Positions 30,211 through 36,903 of a stretch of 36,903 bases of DNA are shown here, one piece after another. The position numbers and the translations under genes were made by a program. The notes beneath the pieces were generated by a model, which searched no databases, had not been told where the DNA came from, and was given only the letters and a program-made list of their open reading frames with translations. The DNA comes from Branchiostoma floridae (Eukaryota; Chordata; Leptocardii; Amphioxiformes; Branchiostomatidae): NCBI RefSeq assembly GCF_000003815.2, contig NC_049982.1, forward strand, positions 15,901,489 through 15,938,391, in the 5' to 3' direction. Every line of letters starts with the position of its first letter. The first letter of the stretch is position 1.

Positions 30211-32640
30211 CTCCGTACCCACCAGAGCAAGCGCTTACTTCTCGGGTGACTGACCAGTTGATGTATCTTAGATTGGTCGATGACCAATCAGACCTACGTG
30301 CAGGTCCTACCCTGCCTGATTTGCCCGATCCATTGAACATTAGTCCCTCGAACGCTGGTGGTCAATGAATTATGTCGAAGATGAGGAAATTCCTTCTTCA
30401 TCACCCACATGCAAGCAGTTGAAATACATCAATGAAAGCCATGGTGGTTCCGGTGTGGATGCCGATTTGTATCAAACTGAACTGACATTTATGAGTGCTG
30501 AAGTATCGACTCAACACGTTTCCGTAATTAAACACACCGTCAATAATGAGATGAATCTGTGTCAATCTATTCATCATCCACACACTCAATATAGAGACCG
30601 TAATCTGACAGAATCGCCGATTCTACCGGTGGAGATCCCGATCGAAACCTGTAGATCTAAAACATATTCCGCCGAACTTTTCAACGTTAGGCCACTTTAG
30701 AGTCTATGGACTAATTTGGAATTGGCGGTTTACGAATTAAAGACTACCCTAATAAATTCCAAGTATGGTTATCCTAATCGGTGTGTCTTGACTGAGAGAT
30801 CGAGATCTCTTTCTTCCAGATAGCTGTCTCCAACCTCATTCTACATTCGGTCCTCCTCGGGAGGGGCAGGCTCTGACATGACCATTTCCTCGTGACCTTT
30901 GAATTCATCAGGTCATAAATTGATACCCAAGCGGGTCAGAGGGTCGCTGGAGTGGTAAATTGCTGGTAAGAGAAAAGCCCCCAGGCCAATCCACGCACAG
31001 TAGATGTATCCATCTGACTACTCGAGGACGGCTAACCAAAACTAAATAATATCATTGCTTCTGCAAACCCATTGAGACCATAATGTATACAGGTTCTTCT
31101 GAAAGCTTTGACAAGATGCATGTTCTTTCCTGTACTAATGATGATACATCGGCTGTAAATTATAGTTATCATAATGATTATGCAGTGAAATAGTTTTGGT
31201 AACAATGGGAGAGAACGGCCTGAAGCTCTACACAATAAGGACAGTCTGTCACTGATATCAAGCATGACATTACAAATGGTGGCCCCAATTCAAGACATGC
31301 AATCAAACCCTACCCGCGGAGCCAACCAAATCTGTATCGATTGCCTTGTGTGAAGTTGTACCGAAAAGTGTTCCTGTGAGTTTTGACAGACTAAGTTGAT
31401 GTAGTATGGGAGTTTATTGTGGAATGTACCACGCTCATGCTGTTAACCAGTCCTTCCTTGGCAATGAGAACGCAGAGTTCGTCAGCCCAGGCAACCTCCA
31501 TGAGATGAGATATATGGACCATTCTCAATCAGTCGCAATGTCTTACCTCTTCTATAAATAATAAGGCACAAAATGCCATTCATTACAACGAGATTACAAC
31601 GCTCCTCCACACAGACCAGTGACTAGCTCCAGGATGCAGGAGTACAGTCTTAGGACGGAATAGACTTCCAAACGCCTATAGCTAGCACTCGATTGAACAT
31701 CGCGGGTCAAATTGTTTGCTTAAATCAAGTGTATTTATTTACTCAAATTGCCTTCGTGCACAAGTAGAGTCAACACCAACGGAAGAAAATTAACTGAATG
31801 AAGTCAGTGAATATTCAATCATTATGAGTTGGATATCATAGGGAAGGGAATTATACATAATCAATTGAAATTGATGCAGAAACAACGGATATATGATTGT
31901 ATATTGGTTTTATTTGCTTCATTTGGTGAATATGAAAATAACAGAAGATGCTGAATTGCGCATTTTAGGCATACTTCATACATGTGTAAAATCTAGCTTA
32001 AACAGACAAAAATTCATATTACACAAAGAAGTAAAATAAGACTGCGGTCGTGGATAGGTAGATATGGGATATGTTTTCAGGAACAAGTATTTGAAAGCTT
32101 AAGGCGATTGAAATATGGAATGGGACTGTTTCCATAGCGGTTGATTTTTAGTACAAAGTTGGTTCGCACCTTTCATGTTTCTACCATGGATTTCCGAACG
32201 GGTTTGGGGTGACCAGCTTCTAAGATAGGGGAATTAAGCAGGGATTTGGCAAACTTAAGGCTAAGGTTTTTCCTACTGTTTTCTAAGGAGGGGAGACATA
32301 AATATGTCAGGGCTTCGTTATAACACGTACATTGTGGGCCAAGAATAATTCTGCATGCCTTTGTACTCGCTGGATCTTCATGGATTGCAGCGCCGTGATA
32401 CTGGGGCTCCAGACTGGTACAGCGTACTCTAAATAATGAACCATATCTAATATTCCAAACCTTCCTTTTGTGCCAAGTTAAGTTTTATCTAGAGCTCCAT
32501 GACTCCATATCTTCGCCATATGATTTTAACATTTACAATTGGTGTTTTATGTATGTTTGTCATTGAATATGCAAGTAAGGGTAATATTTGCATTAGTTGA
32601 TAATCTCATTCACAAAAGTAACAGACGTACACAATCTATC
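30211..32640. other. Intergenic region between the Kv genes, no gene recognised
   Basis: A 111-codon plus-strand frame at 30,365-30,700 lies 155 bp upstream of the Kv start. It has an ATG but no domain, and I do not call it. No repeat family member stands out before 32,640. Confidence 0.4.
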
Positions 32641-32663
32641 TTAAGAAAAAAAGGTGTGTGTGT

Positions 32664-32736
<73 letters not shown>

Positions 32737-32960
32737 TGTGTTTGTGTGTAGACCAGCATAAGTCGAGAACGCTTGGACAGATTGTATTGATATTTGGTAG
32801 GTGGGTATGTCTTGATGAGACATAAAAACAATTAGATTTTTGGCCCCCTAGCAACTTGTAACTGCAGTGGAACTTCGTACTTTAATATCTGGAGTTCTAT
32901 ACATGCTGTGGTCAGACTTTGGTAGGAAATAACTGAAGATGGAGTTGACGGATCGTCATG
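32641..32960 (+). repeat. Dispersed repeat family, plus-strand copy
   Basis: After the TG run it reads AGCATAAGTCGAGAACGCTT, GATATTTGGTAGGTGGGTA, GGCCCCCTAGCAACTTG, CTGCAGTGGAACTTCGTACT and ACATGCTGTGGTCA, in the same order as 15,200-15,400. It then passes into the octamer repeat. The two families are therefore parts of one longer unit, as they also are at 18,590-18,700. Confidence 0.85.
32654..32749 (+). repeat. (TG)n microsatellite, about 48 copies
   Basis: A nearly pure TG run, with TATG and TTTG interruptions at the edges. It sits at the same internal site of the dispersed repeat as the run at 15,169. Confidence 0.98.
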
Positions 32961-33480
32961 ATTTTAGGTATGTAGATAGCTTAAGTAATGCTTCATATAC
33001 TTAAATGTTAATCATGCACATCGAAATCTAATTTACATAATCAATGTGGAAATTGTCTAACCCAGCTTTATTCCATTATAGGACTATTGAAACATGTGGC
33101 ATTGGTAACTGAGAAAGAGAATGCTGTTGGAAAAATATTATGCAAATATAGGCCTAATTTGCATAATTAATGAGGAGATGCTTTAATCCAATTGTGGTAA
33201 AGGACAGGATTTTCTTACTTCTGGTATTTGGAAGTTATGTAAAGGTAAACATCATTGAACATTGATTATGCAAATGAGGGCCTTATTTGCATAAATTATG
33301 AGTAATGCAATGGATACCTTCTTTCTTAATACCATAGATTGCGTACATCTGTTATTTGGGTGGGGGAAATGATCAACTAATATAATCCATGCAAATGAGT
33401 CCCTTTTTTGCATAATTATGACGAACATAACTAATACACCAGTTGTAATAGTTAAAATCATTTGGCGAAGGTATGGGGTC
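32940..33480 (+). repeat. Octamer-containing repeat, three half-units
   Basis: GACGGATCGTCATGATTTTAGG at 32,948 opens the unit. Paired ATGCAAAT and ATTTGCAT with a nine-base gap start at 33,140 and 33,268. A third has ATGCAAAT at 33,389 with a TTTTGCAT partner. Spacing (128 and 121 bp) repeats that of the 18,660 array. It ends ATCATTTGGCGAAGGTATGG, the uninterrupted form of the site split by the element at 4571. Confidence 0.85.
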
Positions 33481-33589
33481 GTGGAACTCTAGCCTATCAA
33501 TGTTCTTCTCTTTCTCAGTTACAAAAGTCACATGTTGGATTAGTCGTATGGTGGATACAAGCGGGTTTAAACAATATTCTCATTACCTT

Positions 33590-34027
33590 CGCCAGAAAGT
33601 TATGTTAAATTATGCTACTTAGATTCTGATTTGCATAATTGACATTTACTTTATGCATCATTTAAGCTACCTACATGCGAAAAATCCTGACGATTCGTCA
33701 AACTCTTCACGAGTTACTCCCTTTCAAAGTCTGACACTAAACTGGCCCCTGCAGTTTCAAGATAGCCCCAAGGGGAGCCACACCTACAGCACACTTACTC
33801 TCGGCGGCTCCCAGAGCTATCTACCACTCAAATATCACGACCACAGCATGTCCAGAACTTCAGATATTCAGATATCAAAACAGGAAGTTCTGTTGCAGTA
33901 CCGTAACAAGTCACTAGGGGGCCCAAAATGCCCAGGTCTCGTCGATATTAACATTTACCCACATACCAAATATCAACACAATCGATCAAAGCGTTCTCGA
34001 GTTATGCTGGTCTTCTACAAAGTTTAA
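33590..34027 (-). repeat. Same dispersed repeat, minus-strand copy
   Basis: Read in reverse it holds AGACCAGCATAACTCGAGAA, GATATTTGGTATGTGGGTAA, GGGCCCCCTAGTGACTTG, TTCTGGACATGCTGTGGTCG, AACTGCAGGGGCCAGTTT and ATTATGCAAATCAGAATCTA. The 124-codon plus-strand frame at 33,653-34,027 is the antisense of this repeat and is not a gene. With 32,641-33,480 it forms a tail-to-tail pair. Confidence 0.85.
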
Positions 34028-35126
34028 CATACATCCATACATGAATACAAACGCTACCCAATACAACCTTCTTGGCGAAAGTAATCAACACACGCAAGCA
34101 ATCAATGTATCTTAACTTAATGTATGCAACACTTTTGAAGTCAAGACTTTTGAAATCTCAGTCAAGTTCGCCAACGCTCATGTGAATATTATAGTAACCC
34201 AGGGCCCAATACAATGAATCCTATAGTCTATACATCTGTGAATAGAAACCAGTAGTACTGAATGAAATAACATTATCAGCAATGCGTACAAAATGCTTTT
34301 CTTTTAAAAGGCTTGTCTTAAACACCGTGAGTCCATTATACGGGGCGTTTGGAAAGTTTCCATCTACTTGGCTGGGGTTATTAGATTGACCACTACACAG
34401 AAAGGCAATCTTTATCTACTGGATTCCATGAAGTGACCTTTCTGCCGTGCATTTGACTTCGGGGATCTATCTCAACGCCTTTACATGCCTTAGTAGACCC
34501 TTAGTACAGTCAGCTGCAACTCCAACGAACCACTGACTTAATGAATAACACAAACGTATGCAAACATTCCCTGTCCCCGGTTATAATTGAAAGCTATAAC
34601 AACATTAACACACAACGACCCATGGTTTAGATAGTATTTGTTTAATTTACAGATGTTAAATAATTGTATACATGTTCTTGGTTGCATTTTCCAACTAGTT
34701 GTCAAGGTTTGGTGAATTGATCAATAAACTCTATGGCAATCTTTAAGTAACGAATACCATTCTTGACCTTACCGTTAGATTGGCTGACTCAGGAAATTCT
34801 TATTTACAGTGTCCGCTTCTGTGCTCACGTTTGTACCGAATATGATTTGATTAAACCACTTAGAAATACTAGCTATATATAAATGAGATCAATAGTCGCG
34901 TGGAGAACTGAAGCGTAAGATAACCATCATGACTAGTGTGTGGAACGTGCCGTCACCTGGATCACGCGGATCGATACGCCCTCCGAACGCAAAACTCGTT
35001 CATTTGATTACCTCTACAATCTGGACAGTTTAACTCTTTTGTATTCAGCATAATATTGGTCGATTTTTGTCCTATTTTCTTATTCAGTCCGATTTTCTCG
35101 TCTTTCCACCGCATTTACATACCTGA
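34028..35126. other. 3' flank of the second Kv gene, nothing recognised
   Basis: AT-rich DNA with no coding frame. TTTAAT near 34,644 (ATTAAA in the Kv direction) is a weak poly(A) candidate. Confidence 0.4.
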
Positions 35127-36416
35127 CTATGCAATCTTGACTTTCTTGTACATCCTGCTAAAGGTAGTCCCAACAATGGTTAATGGTATGGTCAGCAGGA
35201 CCACTCCGAAGACCGAGCAGAAGGCTCCTAAAGTCATACCTACGGTAGATTTGGGGAGTACGTCACCGTACCCCACGGATGCCATGGTAACGATAACGTA
35301 CCAGAATGTGGCCGGTATGCTCGAAAATGCCATGTTTTCGGGACTCTCTACGTAGTAGATTAAAGTGGAGCAGACGATACCAAATATGAACATGGCGAAA
35401 AAGAGGACAGCGAGCTGGCTGATACATTCTTTTAAGGTCATAACTAACATTCGTAATCCTCGGGAAGAAGCGCCGAAACGCAGTATTCGGAACGCGCGAA
35501 GTGACCGCAACACTGTAGAAGAGAATCCTTCACTTCCAACGAAAAAGTTCAGGTAAAATGGTAGAATAGCGAAAACGTCAATGAGAGTCACGAAGCTCTT
35601 TAGAAAATCCCATCTGTTTGGCGCCGCGAAGAGCATCATCAGAAACTCCAAGGTGAAAATGGAGACACATGCCGTATCTATACACGCAAAAATCCAGGGG
35701 TAGACTTTGTGGCAGGAGTCACAGAAGCGATTGCCACATGACACCGTCTCCACTATGTTCGATATGACAGTGACTGCTATGAAGTACCCCACGACCATAT
35801 GGAAGGCACTGCCATAAGCGGACCCTGGAACATCGTGAAAGGCCTGCCACATCCTTTGTCGTAACGTCGTAGGACCATGACATCTTCTTGAACGATCAGG
35901 GTTCACTTCATCCATAGGGTCTTTACGAGAATCATCTCTAATCGTCTGATATGTTTCGTAACAGCAAGTACCGAGGCTCTCATCCAGAGATATCCTAAAG
36001 AACTCCAAGTCCTCTACGAAGGTGGAAAGGCAAACATCACCTGACAAATGCAGGACCCCCGTACGATAGTACATAAGGATGTGCTTGAAGACCTTGGGGC
36101 AACGGTCAAACGTGTACTCCTTGGTGTTGGCGTCATAGTAGACTTGTCGATGGCTGACTGACCCGAGTAAAGTGTGCGGGAACCTGTCAAACTGGTCTTC
36201 CCACGCGACGAACCTGGTCCCGCTGACGTTGAACACCACCCGGCGGATTGAACTCACTCGCCCATTGGCGCCGAAAGACAACAGACGCTTTGTCAGTGAT
36301 GTTGCGATAGAACTTCGTCTCTGAAGCAAACGCTGCTTTTCCGGCAGTACGACTTCTCCCTTCCCCTTCTGTTCATCCTGGATATCAGGGTACTCAAAGA
36401 AAGACAGCCCTGCCAT
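35127..36416 (-). CDS. Intronless voltage-gated K+ channel subunit, paralogue of the gene at 28,927 (429 aa)
   Basis: The start is the ATG at 36416, beginning MAGLSFF; the frame runs upstream only to a GTG preceded by an in-frame TAG. T1 spans about residues 61-160 and opens RRVVFNVSGTRFVAWEDQ, with zinc-site residues H123, C129, C151 and C152. S4 has Arg 304, 307, 310 and 313. The filter VGYGD is at 381-385 and the S6 bend is again PLT (411-413). The basic N-terminus contains RRSS, a PKA-type site. By hand count about 71 of 99 T1 residues match the sister gene without a gap, and the rest of the channel is similarly alike. The pair is therefore an old tandem duplication with both copies kept intact. 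The lack of introns suggests an ancestral retrocopy or an intronless channel family. A partner Kv subunit is likely but not shown here. Confidence 0.93.
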   Translation of the reverse strand: MAGLSFFEYPDIQDEQKGKGEVVLPEKQRLLQRRSSIATSLTKRLLSFGANGRVSSIRRVVFNVSGTRFVAWEDQFDRFPHTLLGSVSHRQVYYDANTKEYTFDRCPKVFKHILMYYRTGVLHLSGDVCLSTFVEDLEFFRISLDESLGTCCYETYQTIRDDSRKDPMDEVNPDRSRRCHGPTTLRQRMWQAFHDVPGSAYGSAFHMVVGYFIAVTVISNIVETVSCGNRFCDSCHKVYPWIFACIDTACVSIFTLEFLMMLFAAPNRWDFLKSFVTLIDVFAILPFYLNFFVGSEGFSSTVLRSLRAFRILRFGASSRGLRMLVMTLKECISQLAVLFFAMFIFGIVCSTLIYYVESPENMAFSSIPATFWYVIVTMASVGYGDVLPKSTVGMTLGAFCSVFGVVLLTIPLTIVGTTFSRMYKKVKIA

Positions 36417-36903
36417 TGTGAACGTACAGTTCTGGCTGGTCACTGCCGGCTACATGTCTTGTATCAGCACCCATGGAGCCCTTGTGTCAGCGCTGCGCTG
36501 TAGAACAGTTGGGCAGCGGTGACGCCGAGTTGACAATTACCTCTTAATGACAGGTCAGGATCAATGAACTGCGTCAAATGTTGAAACGGATTTGATAGTT
36601 TGAAAGTCACTATTCACCAGACAGAAAAATGGACTGGACGGCCCAAGAGCGTGCGGTGATAAATTGAGTCAAGACCATTGGGCCCCATGAATAGCCTACA
36701 TTTAATCCACTAACACCTCGACAGCACTGCGATGCCCTTATTATCAGAATAATAAATCAAAACCTCGAGAGCAATGTGTATGTCACTTCTGTGTAGCAGG
36801 GCTGTGTATTATATATTAGTGCTCCACGTGTAGATTGCACCCTGCAATTACCCCGTTTGATAATTACAAGGACATTGATGATATATGATGATGTTATTTC
36901 GTT
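36417..36903. other. Upstream region of the second Kv gene
   Basis: The first 100 bp are GC-richer (for example CAGCGCTGCGCTGTAG near 36,488), as expected near a promoter. No clear TATA box or other gene is visible. Confidence 0.35.

Noticed and set aside
30211-30222. Longer Kv start at 30,222 (and 36,443 for the sister gene)
   Set aside because: Both positions are GTG with in-frame stops just upstream; the first ATG at 30,210 and 36,416 is the likely start.
30365-30700. 111-codon frame just upstream of the first Kv gene on the opposite strand
   Set aside because: No domain, no codon pattern like the neighbouring genes, and no splice evidence. Probably promoter-side DNA with a chance frame.
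33653-34027. 124-codon plus-strand frame
   Set aside because: It is the antisense strand of the dispersed repeat, with the same landmarks in reverse.
1-36903. CRISPR arrays, rRNA, tRNA or bacterial operons
   Set aside because: The tandem repeats lack unique spacers, no cloverleaf was recognised, and the genes are spliced animal genes.

Overview
The window looks like nuclear DNA of an invertebrate deuterostome, most probably a cephalochordate (amphioxus). It has spliced animal genes with GT-AG introns, an OPN5-like opsin, intronless Shal-like potassium channel genes, and a very dense mix of small inverted-repeat transposons, tandem repeats and microsatellites in AT-rich non-coding DNA. The species call is inference from gene style and repeat content. 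Coding DNA is only about 10 percent of the window.

Layout: 1-1,480 holds a duplicated 300-bp block and a 163-bp tandem repeat. 1,925-2,074 is a possible last exon of a single-pass membrane protein (minus strand). 4,000-5,592 is an old dispersed repeat split by a Harbinger-like inverted-repeat element, which itself carries a second small element. 7,576-12,657 is a four-exon opsin gene (plus strand, first exon not found) whose first intron contains a foldback transposon with a 9-bp target duplication. 13,690-19,480 is almost entirely repeats: a dispersed family with TG microsatellites, a 3.1-kb element with about 700-bp terminal inverted repeats inserted in that family, and a tandem array of about 245-bp units carrying paired octamer motifs. 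23,836-25,041 holds the first three coding exons of a second rhodopsin-class receptor; its later exons were not found. 28,927-30,210 and 35,127-36,416 are two intronless, same-strand voltage-gated potassium channel genes (minus strand), separated by further copies of the dispersed repeats.

The three gene types are all membrane signalling proteins, but nothing in the sequence shows that they act together. The most interesting biology is in their deviations. The opsin keeps the overall opsin design but has arginine where the retinal-binding lysine belongs and Ala-Arg-Tyr in place of Glu/Asp-Arg-Tyr. The two Kv paralogues have a good selectivity filter and voltage sensor, but the S6 Pro-X-Pro bend is Pro-Leu-Thr, as in electrically silent modulatory Kv subunits.

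Both Kv reading frames are open further upstream only to GTG codons preceded by in-frame stops, so the first ATG was taken as the start in each case.
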